The notes under the pieces: model-generated
Database searches by the model: none
What the model saw: only the letters and a program-made list of their open reading frames with translations
What the model was told of the DNA's origin: nothing
Assembly (NCBI RefSeq): GCF_003945595.2
Contig: NW_024104368.1
Coordinates: forward strand, 434,001 to 498,000
Length of the DNA: 64,000 bases
Reading direction: 5' to 3'
Origin: Pipra filicauda
Lineage: Eukaryota; Chordata; Aves; Passeriformes; Pipridae
Shown: piece after piece, positions 40,601 to 50,300 of the stretch
Layout: each line of letters starts with the position of its first letter
Position numbering within the stretch: position 1 is the stretch's first letter
Program-made: the position numbers and the translations under genes

Positions 40601-43600
40601 CCTTAAAGATCACAGTTTTGGCAGTGTTTGTTTCTGGGGCTGGCCATGCAGTTCTCAGCTTTTCAAACCCTAATAAGGTATAGCAAAGACAAGCAAGATA
40701 CACATACGAAGAAGTTCACACGCTCCATGAGGCTCTACAGCTGAAAACAATAACCCCGTACATCAGGGACAGGAGGTTGTGGCAGTGGTGGGCAGTAGTG
40801 TGCCCAGAACCTTGCTCTCTGTACTCTTCCCAAGCTCAGGGGTTATTTGAAAACAAGAAAACTGCTGAATATCCAGTGCTACCAGAAAAACTAGTCCTCG
40901 TCAAAGTCTCTACATAGAAAAAGCCTCCTTTTCTATTGAAACATCCTTCCTTGCCTCAATGTAACATGCCCTGCTATAGCTTTTAGGGAAACTGCTGCCA
41001 TTAAGCAAAGGGATGAGTCCTGTCAGGGTTGTTTGATATAAAATATGACGATCCCCTTCAGATCTGCATCAGCACCTGGTCTGTGGTCTCAGTTCTTACA
41101 GCTCTCTTGAGAACTCCCTACCCATGGAAACTCAAAGCCTTTCCCTTTCAGATCCTGTGCTGGCAGATTCCCAGACGATGATTTTAAAACACCAACAAAC
41201 AAAATAAAATAATTTGAAGCTGTTTTCACAAGTTTCTAAAACATATGAATAAAATATTTGGAGGATTTCTTTTTCTTACCCTCTTTTAAACCTTGTGTTT
41301 ATTACATATTCTGATTTAAGTGTATACATCTGCAGCTGCCGTAAACAACAGTACTGAGTAATATGAAGTGTGTCTGCAGGCCCTTCTGAAAGATTGTCAC
41401 ATTTAGAGAAATGAGTCTAAGCTTTGCAGGGATGTTTTTCTCATGGGCTGCACATGGAATATAAAAAGTATATATGTAGACTTAAATATTTTATAATTGT
41501 AAATACGGTAAGCTTTTCTGTTGATGTTCCCCACTGCCCCATATTTTATATCTGAGACACTAAGGACTAGCTTACATTTAGCACTACTTCTCAATGTAGA
41601 ACATTAACAGTCACATTTCTAGAGAGGGACATAAGAGTTAATTACAGCAGAAGGCAGCTGCAGAGTCAAAGGTAAGTCAATAAAAAACCCTGCAGAAATG
41701 CCCTTTGCTTGTTTTACTTAGAATTGATTATAGAATTAGTAGGGGTTAACTATAGTTTGTGAATATCTCCTGCTCCACAATAGTATGGGCATCGCACATT
41801 TCAGTATGTATAGTGTTTCACAAAACCACTTTTAGCTACAAAACCTTTTTCTTTGAAATAATAGTAATCAGAAAAAAAATCATGTTCCTAGCTGATAATG
41901 GGAAGTATGTAAATTAAAATTACTTCTATTGCTATGGCTAGAGTTATAGCTTTGGATATGGTATTTTATAATAGAATTTCCTTTTCTGGCTATTTATTGT
42001 TTTGCGTCTGGTAGTTATAACAGATGACCATCAGGTAGTTGTAATTAAAAAAACATAAAAGAACAGCAAGATTTGAACCATAACTACATATCCATGCAAA
42101 ATAACAGTTTTGCTAATAGACCTGATTTAAACTTTCCAAATAAACCCCACAAAAACCTCTGTCTAAAGGGGGAAAATTTTTCAGCAATGCTATCTACAAT
42201 GTTCTTTCAGATAACGGCACATTTCAATATAAAATGAAGTTATATATTCTTTCAATTAGTTTTAATTTACCTTTCAATTTAGCTTTACTTAGTTTTACAA
42301 TTCAGTTTTAAAGTTTAAAGGTTTTTTTTTTTTGTATTAATTTTTGGACTTTATGCTTTTAACGTCTCTAGATTTTAGCATTTTCCTTTTTATTTAATTT
42401 CTTAAACTTTTTCCAGCCTTGCAAAATTTAGAATGTCAAATGATATAAGAAAACAGAACTTTTTAACAGTGCATTTTTTCAACTGGAGAGGAAAAATCAG
42501 TCTTCAAACCTAGAAATGAATAAGAGAGTTCAATTCAGTCTGAAATGTATGCAGCATTTTGATTTTCTTCGTAGAGCAAGGGAAAAATTAAACACATAAA
42601 ATTAGATAGTTGTGCTGGCAGGTCTTCTTTTTCAGGAATTGAAACTGGTTTTCCTACCAGCTCCTACTTTAAATATGGGTAAATATTGGGTTTGATTCTT
42701 CAGGAGTTGTAACTGAGGAAGTACTGAAAGCCTCAAGAAAATCTGAAATCATCTACTACTACATGCTGTAAAACCAAATGGGGAGACACGATGCCTCTTC
42801 CAAAGATTTAAAACATTTAAATATTAACGACCAAGCTTGAGAGGTCGGTTAGGGCTGAAAACGCAAAAGCCAGAGAGTTGCAGAACCAGTAATAATACTG
42901 GCTCCGTTCATTTATCGATTCCTGACTACTATCCATTCCACCAGTCTGCCCTTCAGAGAACCACTGCCTTTTTCTTCGCCCTATTTTTTTCCTTCGTGTT
43001 ATGCTGAACGCCTTTGAAAGTGTGTGTAGGAGGAGGATAGGCACCTTACTCACAACATCTTTGCAAAGCCAGTGCTTTTCACCTGCTTTTTTGCAGCCTG
43101 GATTAAACCCAAAATAAATCAAGAAAAGCATCTCGCTGAATTCCTTAGACCCAGAGAGTCTCCCTGGTCTCCCCAGAGCAAAGCATGTGGCCCATGCTGA
43201 AGGCCTGCCTGGACTGAGCTCTGCAGTGGCTGAACCAGGGGCTTTCACCCCAGGCTGCATCCACGGTGCTCATTAGACACTCGTGTGTTTCACAAAGATC
43301 ACAGGCTGCATTTCAGAGTACATATTTTCTGGATACAGAGACTTGAGTTGTAGTGGGGGGATTCTGCTTATGCACTGCAACACAGTTACCACAGCATTTT
43401 AGGCATACAACTGAAAACATGTTTTTAATGTCTTGCAGATGTGTGAAGCTGGAAATCACTTTATCAACGTAGCTTTAGCTCACCAAACTAATTCAGGTCT
43501 GTCTTTCTTTCCTGTTTGTCTATTTAAGACTGAAGTGTGCTGAACCTATCCATCTTCTGCTGGTGTACAGTAATTTATGTACCTACATCCACAGATTAAA

Positions 43601-46600
43601 GAAAGATGAACTAGGTACTATGCTATCAGTCTAACATCTTCAAAATAAATGTGGTGACAAGAAAACATTAGCAACACTGTTGTTGTTCCAAAGCTTATAG
43701 TAAATCTATCTTAATTAAACACAACTGCAATTTAAATATGTATTTAAGCACAGTTCTTTAAAGCATGCTGGTGACTGACAGCAGATCCATTTTAAATAAG
43801 TCTCAAAAACTTTTAAGCTATATTGCAGAGTTTTTAGATACATGCACCTCAGGCAAAGATACACACACATATATACAAATACACAAAGAGACACTCATGA
43901 ATACCTACACAGGCATCAATGTATACTTATGCTCTTAAAAGGCTGCTCCTAAAAAGGGTTTTCAGGACCTTTTGTATCATGAGAATAGAAGTTATACTAT
44001 GTGTACTGGCAGTAAAATATAGTTTCAGACATTAATAGTATAATTTTCCACTATAACACCCTATTCAAGAAACTACTTTACCACAGTATGATCAGCTTCA
44101 CACACAGAAGTCAGTTTCTATTCTGGAAGGCTTTTCATGCACTGTGATTAGGCAGGTGCTTATATTGTTTGGTGCAAGGGGCCTAATTCAGTTTAAAAGC
44201 AGCAGGAGCCAAATAATTTAATTACATTCTCAGTGCCTACAAGTATTAAAGATAGCATTGTTGCCAGCACTTACAAATATTGATAATAGATAATTTCTGC
44301 AATTCTTTTCTTGCTTTTTTCATATGGTAATGCTAGTCCTTGATGAGAAATCACTGATATATTTCCTAACAGAAAATCTTTCAATTCCAACTTCAGAATA
44401 ATTAATTATTTTTACCTGCTCACCGGTCCAAGACAGCAAGGAAAGGGAAAAAAACCAACCAAACATAAAAACCCACAACAAAACAAACCAAGCAAAAAAA
44501 CCCCAACCAACCCCACATGTTTACAAGACCACTGAATTTGTATTATATATTAAGTATCTAAATATAAAGTATACACTATGATCTTTTTGTGTGAGCCTTA
44601 TCAGCGGCTGTAGAGGGTAATCCTGTTAGCCCTGGACTTTTTTTCCTATTCTAACCAGAGATGCAGGGTGAGGATGTGGGAACAGACAGGTTCATATTCC
44701 TGAACCAGGCTGAATAAGATACGGCTGCATCCTTTATATCCCAGTAGAGTGCCCTTAGTCCTCACCTGCTAGCTAGTACACATTAAACTACTTGTCTCTC
44801 TCTTCCTCTGAACAGAAGTTGCATCCTCTGGACACGCCAGACTTTCTTGTAAAAACTGATGCAAGGTTCGCTAAGCAGCATTCTCACTGGGATACATACA
44901 GCTTTCGCTATCTCCAAAGACTTCGCCAAAACTTTTCTAAAAAGTTGTACTATGAGAGCATTGGCCAAGGGGATGGCTGTTACATAGGCAAGCTGTGATA
45001 AGGCTCAGTTCATCTCTCCCTGTATTGAAACTGGTTCTGTCTGATTTTTCCCCTGCTCCTTTTTTTTTTTCTTTTCATAAGGAAATAAAATCTGTTTTCC
45101 AAGTCCAACTTACAACCCCTTCACATGGCTCTTCCTGCTGGTGTCCTGTCCCAACTATACATACGAGGTACATGACTTTCTTCTACTTATATGCAAAGGG
45201 TAGGTGGTTACTGTGCTTCAGCCTTTGTCTCCAGAAGTCTGCAATGCCTCCATGCAGATCCCTCTGCACATCAATCATGGTGTTCTGTACGTCAGAGTCT
45301 CCTTGCTCCCACAAATATTTCTCCACCAGACCCTTCTCTTCCCTCATGTCACTATTATGGCTCTTGTTTTTATTTCCCTCCACTACAGACTCCCCAGTGA
45401 TCCAAGGATTTACTACTCACCTCTTCACCCCATCCAGCACACTGGGGGGTTCATTTCTAGCTATTTTCCCTCTCCCACTTCCAGTACAAGTACCACGCTC
45501 TTTTTCTGGGGATAGCTTTTGAAATCTTACCATTTTGCTTTACGTAAATATACAACTTACAGTGCTTTTTTCTTTGCAACAGGCTGGGTCTTGGATTAGT
45601 TTCACAGTGATGACACAAACTCTGCCAGGTAAGCTTGAAACAGAATGAAGACAGCATCTAAAGTGTTTGTGGAAGTGAATTCTGGAAATCTAAAATTTGC
45701 CAAAAAAAATTTATAGCACATGAAATATTGCCATCAAATTCCCCTTGTGAGATATCTGTGTAAATCTTCAAAGTGCTACCCTCAGAAAGCTGTGGAGAGT
45801 GTGAACACCACTGCAACACCTTATTTGATCAGAATCAGCTCTCTGCTTTTTGTGACATATTACTGTTTCTTCCATTTCCACAGTAAAAGCAGACTTTGAA
45901 ATTTAGAAAAACAATAAGTCAGTATTCTTCATTTACAGTCAACCATTTTTGATATAGGAAAATTTTTTTGCATTGTAAACCTGGAATAATACTTCTAAAA
46001 GGGAAAGAAAAAACCATGTACTTAGTATTTCAAAAAGAGGAAAGACAACATGTTCTTGGTAGCATTTCCCTGTTTACTTGTATTAGGCAGCCAGCTCGTA
46101 ACTGCAGCCAGCTTAGTAGCATTTGTGACTCTTGTTCAGTACTTTCCTGCATCCTTAGAGACCTAAATACTCATAAAAATATGGCTCCTGGAACTAAGCT
46201 TTCTAAAACAGTCACTTTTTAATTATTTTTCCATTTCAAAATAGAAACCTATAAAAACTACTTGCAAAAAGTAGCCCCACATGGTTTAAAAATGAAAAAG
46301 CAATGAATTTCAAAAGTGGGTTAAACTACATCATGCAAAGATTAAACTTTAAATTTTGTGTGAAAAGATGAAACATTATTATGCTTTAGGCTCTGATATG
46401 GAAATTATCTGAAAGTCTGGGGACATTGCAGGGCTGTCCCTACAGTGGCAGGAGCAGCAACATGTGAAGCACTCTCATCCTTGCTGTAATTGTCCCAGAC
46501 ATAACTCAAGCAGATGCCAAATGAATGTTTCTGATTCACCATCTCATTTTAAGGAAGAAAGGATAATGAATTTGCAAAATGCGCCAATAGAATCATCCCC

Positions 46601-47307
46601 CATTTGGTGCCACTCAGCCTGAAGGGAGAGGTACCCAAGACCCACTTACTGGCTCCTGACAAGCACAGCAGGGTCCTGGGAAGTCTGTAGATTTTGGGCT
46701 TTTTGAGACCTGACTGCCAGGCAGCTAAATCAGGCAGCTACTGCCTACTTGCTCCAGGGCCGAGCTCTCCCTCCACACAGCGGGAAGTTACAGCACAGCT
46801 CCCTGTTATGGTTGAGAGCCAGAGGTAAAAACAAAGAAGTGTTATGGTCCAAAAGCAAACCAGAAAAATAGTTGAGAGAGGCCATGGGTAATTCTGTGTT
46901 GAGATGGCACCATGGCCAAGGAGGCCTTGTGAGTTATGGTGCAGTTGTAGGTGATATATAGTGTGTCTATCAGATGTGAACATCATCTGTGTGAATTCTG
47001 ATGTTGAGGATGAGCCTCAGACTATGGTATATGAGCAACTGCAAGGCTGAGAGCAAGGACAGAGTTGTCTCTGCCCACAGAAGAGACTGCAAACATTTCC
47101 ATAAACCCTATTGCATTCACAGAAACAGACATGGAAAGAAGACACATGATCCTTTTCTTTAAATCTTCTTCCTTGGTAGTTGGCATTTTTGCTTTCCTGA
47201 TGGTCATCCAGATGTCTCTCTGGGCCCAAAAGAAACACAAGCTGTATCTGAAGAGATTTTATCCAGAAGTGCGGAGAAAAGCAGCTATGATTCCTATCAT
47301 CTTCTGA
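19652..47307 (+). CDS. TECRL: TECRL gene (trans-2,3-enoyl-CoA reductase-like), coding exons 3-12, 5' partial
   Basis: This span holds ten exons of TECRL, a paralogue of the very-long-chain enoyl-CoA reductase TECR. The family has an N-terminal ubiquitin-like region and a multi-pass ER-membrane steroid 5-alpha-reductase-type C-terminal domain. In mammals TECRL is expressed mainly in heart, and recessive mutations cause a catecholaminergic polymorphic ventricular tachycardia; whether it is catalytically active is less certain than for TECR. The exons were joined by eye from translated similarity, AG/GT borders and phase. Coding lengths are 45, 104, 116, 106, 73, 44, 58, 86, 46 and 128 bp, 806 in total. 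They give 267 full residues plus a split first codon and a TGA stop. Family motifs in order are [81 protein letters not shown] and [10 protein letters not shown]. Residue numbers in the exon entries assume 95 missing N-terminal residues, as in human. Exons 1 and 2 were not found. Identification is firm; TECR itself is less likely because the sequence follows the TECRL version at diagnostic stretches. Confidence 0.96.
19697..21208 (+). other. TECRL: TECRL intron 3 (1,512 bp)
   Basis: GT...AG intron with donor GTAAGT and acceptor TTTTTTGTCATTGCAG. It contains a sense-oriented CR1 3' fragment at 20391-20638. I see no other gene in it; the small frames at 20127-20378 and 20992-21177 lack family similarity. 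Confidence 0.85.
20391..20638 (+). mobile_element. CR1 LINE 3' end, sense, with ATTCTATG tandem tail
   Basis: A 5'-truncated CR1 lying in TECRL intron 3 in the gene's orientation. It has the canonical 3' UTR (TTTCTTTACAGAGAGGGTGG, then TTGGACTTGATGATCTCGAA and CCTTCCAACC). It ends in tandem ATTCTATG units (about 20609-20636) instead of poly(A), as is standard for CR1. It is the best preserved CR1 tail in the window. Confidence 0.95.
21209..21312 (+). CDS. TECRL: TECRL exon 4 (104 bp)
   Basis: Two bases complete an Asn codon, followed by 34 codons running from [13 protein letters not shown] to [10 protein letters not shown], equivalent to residues 111-145. GPFLKD and LYFTDLGQQ are strongly conserved between TECR and TECRL. 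This is the last strand of the ubiquitin-like region and the linker to the first membrane segment. The donor is GTAAGT at 21313, and the exon ends on a complete codon. Confidence 0.95.
21313..33245 (+). other. TECRL: TECRL intron 4 (11,933 bp)
   Basis: The largest intron in the window, with donor GTAAGT and acceptor ATTTTTCATTTCTAG. I recognise no CR1, LTR or gene in it. The longest open frames, on both strands at 21865-22719, match nothing I know. It is the obvious place to look for cardiac enhancers, but the sequence alone does not show one. Confidence 0.8.
33246..33361 (+). CDS. TECRL: TECRL exon 5 (116 bp), first membrane segment
   Basis: The exon encodes [19 protein letters not shown] (residues 146-164), a clear hydrophobic membrane segment, followed by a polar loop to RHPVV and two bases of a His codon. 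[14 protein letters not shown] is a family signature. The donor GTAAGT at 33362 splits the His codon 2+1 with exon 6. The acceptor is TTTCTAG. Confidence 0.95.
33362..35385 (+). other. TECRL: TECRL intron 5 (2,024 bp)
   Basis: GT...AG intron ending in a long pyrimidine tract (TTTCTTTTTTTTTACTTCCAG). No repeat or gene was recognised inside it. Confidence 0.85.
35386..35491 (+). CDS. TECRL: TECRL exon 6 (106 bp), [12 protein letters not shown] motif
   Basis: After the last base of the split His codon come 35 codons, from [19 protein letters not shown] to TPLKNMIK (residues 185-219). This His/Cys-rich segment is one of the most conserved in TECR and TECRL. The Arg codon AGA at 35420-35422 is at the position of human Arg196. 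The donor is GTACCA at 35492, a weak match to the consensus beyond GTA. Confidence 0.96.
35492..37181 (+). other. TECRL: TECRL intron 6 (1,690 bp)
   Basis: Weak donor GTACCA and acceptor GTCTGTTCCAG. No gene or interspersed repeat was recognised. A short (AAT)n/A-rich run lies at about 36960-36980. Confidence 0.82.
37182..37254 (+). CDS. TECRL: TECRL exon 7 (73 bp)
   Basis: The exon encodes [24 protein letters not shown] (residues 220-243) plus the first base of a Ser codon. The YWGF-x-x-W-x-AYYINHP block is a hallmark of TECR and TECRL. The donor is GTATGT at 37255. Reading through the donor would reach a TAG a few codons later, which supports splicing here. Confidence 0.96.
37255..39779 (+). 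other. TECRL: TECRL intron 7 (2,525 bp)
   Basis: Donor GTATGT and acceptor TTCTGTTTTCTAG. It contains a 26-T tract followed by (TTG)n at 37671-37713, a 14-A run at 38925-38938 and a 13-T run at 39304-39316. No gene was recognised. Confidence 0.85.
37671..37713. repeat. T26 tract followed by (TTG)n
   Basis: A run of 26 T is followed immediately by six TTG units, in TECRL intron 7. On the minus strand this reads (CAA)n then A26, which would also fit the tail of an antisense retroposed sequence. I see no recognisable element body beside it. Confidence 0.9.
39780..39823 (+). CDS. TECRL: TECRL exon 8 (44 bp)
   Basis: A very short exon. Two bases complete Ser244, then come [14 protein letters not shown] (residues 245-258). 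The SFG-x-RQ start matches TECRL, and the hydrophobic remainder begins the next membrane helix. The donor is GTACGT at 39824. Its 44-bp length makes skipping frame-destroying. Confidence 0.92.
39824..43438 (+). other. TECRL: TECRL intron 8 (3,615 bp)
   Basis: Donor GTACGT and acceptor TTTAATGTCTTGCAG. It contains a short TATA-rich palindrome at 39914-39933. A minus-strand frame of 147 codons at 42817-43260 is open but resembles nothing I know. No interspersed repeat was recognised. Confidence 0.83.
39914..39933. repeat. 20-bp perfect TATA-rich palindrome
   Basis: TATATACATATATGTATATA equals its own reverse complement. It is a low-complexity alternating purine-pyrimidine run in TECRL intron 8. 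It is most likely a small microsatellite remnant. Confidence 0.8.
43439..43496 (+). CDS. TECRL: TECRL exon 9 (58 bp)
   Basis: The exon encodes [19 protein letters not shown] (residues 259-277) plus the first base of a Gly codon. The C-E-x-GN-x-x-I/H-x block is conserved across TECR, TECRL and related 5-alpha-reductase-like enzymes. The donor is GTCTGT at 43497, an unusual donor that lacks the common A at position +3. Confidence 0.94.
43860..43893. repeat. Degenerate CA/TA microsatellite
   Basis: Short interrupted run of ACAC and ATAT units in TECRL intron 9. Confidence 0.75.
44448..44515. repeat. A/C-rich low-complexity stretch
   Basis: About 68 bp almost entirely A and C on the + strand (AAACCAACC, ACAACAAAACAAACC and CCCCAACCAACCCC style units). 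Such CAAA/CCAA-rich tracts are common in bird genomes. No function is evident. Confidence 0.8.
45082..45167 (+). CDS. TECRL: TECRL exon 10 (86 bp), NYTYE active-domain motif
   Basis: Two bases complete Gly278. Then come [20 protein letters not shown] and SCPNYTYE (residues 279-306). The [18 protein letters not shown] block is the core of the steroid 5-alpha-reductase-type C-terminal domain; the Tyr and Glu of NY-x-x-E are conserved across the superfamily. The acceptor is an AAG after a T-tract. The donor is GTACAT at 45168. A 175-codon frame at 44995-45522 runs over this exon in another frame and is a shadow. Confidence 0.96.
45168..45582 (+). other. TECRL: TECRL intron 10 (415 bp)
   Basis: The shortest intron in the gene, with donor GTACAT and acceptor TTTTTTCTTTGCAACAG. 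Nothing else was seen in it. Confidence 0.88.
45583..45628 (+). CDS. TECRL: TECRL exon 11 (46 bp)
   Basis: The exon encodes [15 protein letters not shown] (residues 307-321) plus the first base of a Val codon. GSWISF-x-x-MTQ-x-LPV follows NYTYE directly in TECR-family proteins, so the exon 10-11-12 order is fixed. The donor is GTAAGC at 45629. Confidence 0.95.
45629..47179 (+). other. TECRL: TECRL intron 11 (1,551 bp)
   Basis: Donor GTAAGC and acceptor AATCTTCTTCCTTGGTAG, with a moderate pyrimidine tract. The terminal exon's frame stays open back to about 47065, but that part has no family similarity and is intron. No repeat was recognised. Confidence 0.84.
47180..47307 (+). CDS. TECRL: TECRL exon 12, C-terminus and stop codon
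   Basis: Two bases complete Val322. Then come 41 codons from [20 protein letters not shown] to [11 protein letters not shown] and a TGA at 47305-47307. The segment is the final membrane helix followed by a basic cytosolic tail. The W-A-x-x-K-H-x-x-Y-x-K block and the MIP-x-(I/L) ending are diagnostic for TECR and TECRL. The stop falls at residue 364 in human numbering, so the C-terminus is full length. Confidence 0.96.
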
Positions 47308-50300
47308 GATCTTCGTAAGAGTTGGAGTCCAAATGTACAGTTGAAGAGCCAACTCAGAGCCATTTCATTGAGTAACCAAGTGGATCAGAGGAAGAACTAC
47401 TGGATATCTTTTTCAGAAAATTAACAATTCAAGACAAAGGGCTTTTAATTAAGTGCAAAAATACAGCTCTTGAATTCTTGGTTCCTGCTAAAAGATATGA
47501 TTTAATTAGATTTTCTGTAATGGACCTAATTGGAAAGGGACAAGAAAACTGCTTATATTGAATGTTAGATATTTAGCTGGTGTAAGTGGGCACAGATGCT
47601 GTTGCAATTAATGAACACGACTCATCTGCATGCATTCAGGTCTGGTAATTTTAAGGTTCAGAGTTATATGTTGACAAGAGTCTTGGATTTTTGCATTAGA
47701 TGTTTCACAGCCTTATTTCTATTAAACTGCACAAAATCAGCACATTCTGCCTCAGCTCCTCTAAACCATCACATCAAAGGGTGACTGCTTTGCTGTGAGC
47801 ACCATATAGTCTAGCTTCACAAGGTTTTTCTTTCTTTTCTCTTTTTTTTAAATCAAATTTCATATCAAATTGTTCAGTACAAATTGGCTTAAATTGGTCA
47901 CTGCAAAGAGGTCTAGCTTTCTTTTCTTTTCTTTTCAGATAGGCAGATCAGCTCCACAATCTCAGAAGGGCACTGTTTGTGAGGTGCTTTCCATTTTGCT
48001 ACTAATTTGAGGCATGACCTTGGGTACATCATTTAGGTCTGTCTCCCTTTCCTATTGAACAGTCTGGAAACAGCAGAAGACTTTCTGCACTAACAAGCAT
48101 GTTAAGATCCCCCTGTTCAGTGCCTGACTGCATCCAGACACCATTCACCTTACTTGTATCAGGCACTGTGAAATCCATGGGCACAAGGTGAACCAGAGTA
48201 CAGCTTGTTATCAAAAAGGAAAGAGATCCTGCCACATGCATTTCTGTCCATATTTTAACTGCCTCAGATGGACACTGCTGAAAGGCTTCAGCTCCCCTTA
48301 AGTTTGGTCAGGCTCTATCTTTGCTTTCCAGGACATTATTTCTAAGGGATCCTCTGGGCTTGTATTCAATTCCTGAAAACACTATGTAGCTCCATTTGCA
48401 AATCAGTGGCATCCGTGTCATCCAGAAGCACAATTTTAGTCACACAGAGCAGAAAAACCAGAGCTGCTTCAGCAGGTATTAAGATATGGAGAGTTAGGGC
48501 ATTAAGTCCTTTTTCCATTCTATTTCTGTTGCACATTTATCAATGTCTTTTGGTTCCCTTAGGCTGGTGAAAAAGCTTGCCTAAAGAACTTTATAATCAT
48601 TAGAGAAACACTGTAGAGTACACAGGCAAGGCAGGCAGTTTGTCTCCTAAAGGCGCCATTATCTTTGCACCAGCTCAGGTGTTCTAACAAAGTTAATTTG
48701 CCCAGTAAATTGGGTTCATATCCCTCTTCTAATGTCTAACTTGCAACACTTATCCTATTAGCCACTGTAACTCGATTTCATCTTTGTAATGTAAATAGAT
48801 CACTTTCCATATTTTTAAACTTGTATCCTGTGAACACCTAAAATTTTTATTCCTCTCAACAGAAAACCCTAATCAAAGTGAATATCTGCTTCTCTAACCC
48901 AGACTGCTACTAAAGATCTATTTTTGAAAAATTATTTTCTGTACTCTATAATCGCGTACTTAACAACAATATTTTTAAAACTCTTTTTTTCCAGACAGTG
49001 TTAGATGCGTGAGTCAAGACTGTTGTCTGTTTTTTTAATGCAGCTACTGGGGATTCTTTTAATTTCATGTTTATGAAATGTCTCATTTTATCAATCTTCA
49101 AGTTTAAAATAGTCCATGTGGGAGGGCAACTTACCAAAATTAATTACTTATCTGTTAATCTTTTGATTGCAATGGCTGCAGCTTTAAGTTTGTTCAAGGC
49201 ATGTTTCCAGTGTGATTCCGATGGCTAGGAATATGGTTCCTAGAGTTAGCTGAGGCAAAGGAAATACTTCAGGAATTGTTCACCCTGTTCATTAGTTGGT
49301 TGTTCAGTACATGGGGTGGGTAGGAGAAGGGTTTTGGCTCTTGTAGTAAATGACTGAAGCTTTAAAGCAAGGTAAAAAGTAAAGTAAAGAGTAAGAGCAA
49401 ACACTAAGTAAGAACAAGTGAAGATGAGTTGCAGAAGGCTGTCTCAGATACACATGATAAGATATTTTGAAATTCATCAGTGTAGTGCTGATGAGCTAAA
49501 ACTGCTCTGAACAGTGTTAAATGGCTTCACAAATGGCAATAAATCTAACTTCCTGCACCTTCACAGATCTTCTTCTATTACACTGCCTTCTCTGATTTTC
49601 AGGGCAAGTTTCATGTGATTAGAACAGGTAAGTTAACTTCCTGACATGGGGGGCATGTTCTGCTTTAAAACTAAAAGTATATAAAAATGGTCGGTCTTTG
49701 TTTTGCTAAACCCATTGGATGCCTTGCTTTTACAAAACACCCAAAACACAAAAAGCCCAGGCAAAGAAAAAAAAAAAAGGCAAAAATAAGTATTACTATA
49801 TAAAAGACTATGATGGACAGTGATTTAAACCATGAGCACCATGCACATTTTGAACAAAAACAATTGTCCTCACACAAATATTTTCATGAGAAAGTTTGTC
49901 ATAATTGTTCTGATTACCTGGGAAAAATGCCTTATTAGCCTCTCTCTATACTGGTATTTCTTGTATTAGGGGTTGATGAGGAAGTAAATGGTCAACTGCA
50001 AATTCCTTTGACTGTATTTCCTCTTAAGCACAGACCTACCTTTTTCAGAGCCCTCAGTAGAAAGAAGGTATGGGCAAGGCCACCCCACTGCCAGAATGCT
50101 GCCATGTTTCAAGGTTAAAGGGAAGGAGTCAACCTCCAATATGAGCCATTAGATGCAACTCAGTACTTTTCATGTGAAGCTGCTCCTAAGGTATTGTGAA
50201 GGATGGCACCACTCCGGTGAACTGAAGGCATTGGTGTCCGTGGAGAAGGGAAAATAATCAGGACAACGTGAATTACATTTTGCAGTACTGCTTCTCCATG

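Larger units (their letters stand above)
43497..45081 (+). other. TECRL: TECRL intron 9 (1,585 bp)
   Basis: Donor GTCTGT and acceptor of ten or more T's followed by CTTTTCATAAG. It includes an A/C-rich low-complexity stretch at 44448-44515 and a degenerate CA/TA run at 43860-43893. No gene was recognised. Confidence 0.84.

Noticed and set aside
42817..43260. 147-codon minus-strand open frame with a basic stretch
   Set aside because: It lies in TECRL intron 8 with no known motif, no splice or promoter evidence and no identifiable homologue. It is plausible as a chance frame.
44995..45522. 175-codon + strand open frame, the longest in the window
   Set aside because: It overlaps TECRL exon 10 in a different frame. 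The family motifs lie in the other frame and the predicted product has no recognisable domain.
47065..47179. Upstream extension of the TECRL terminal exon frame with an ATG
   Set aside because: The frame is open but lacks family similarity. The AG at 47178-47179 gives the exact phase needed to follow exon 11.
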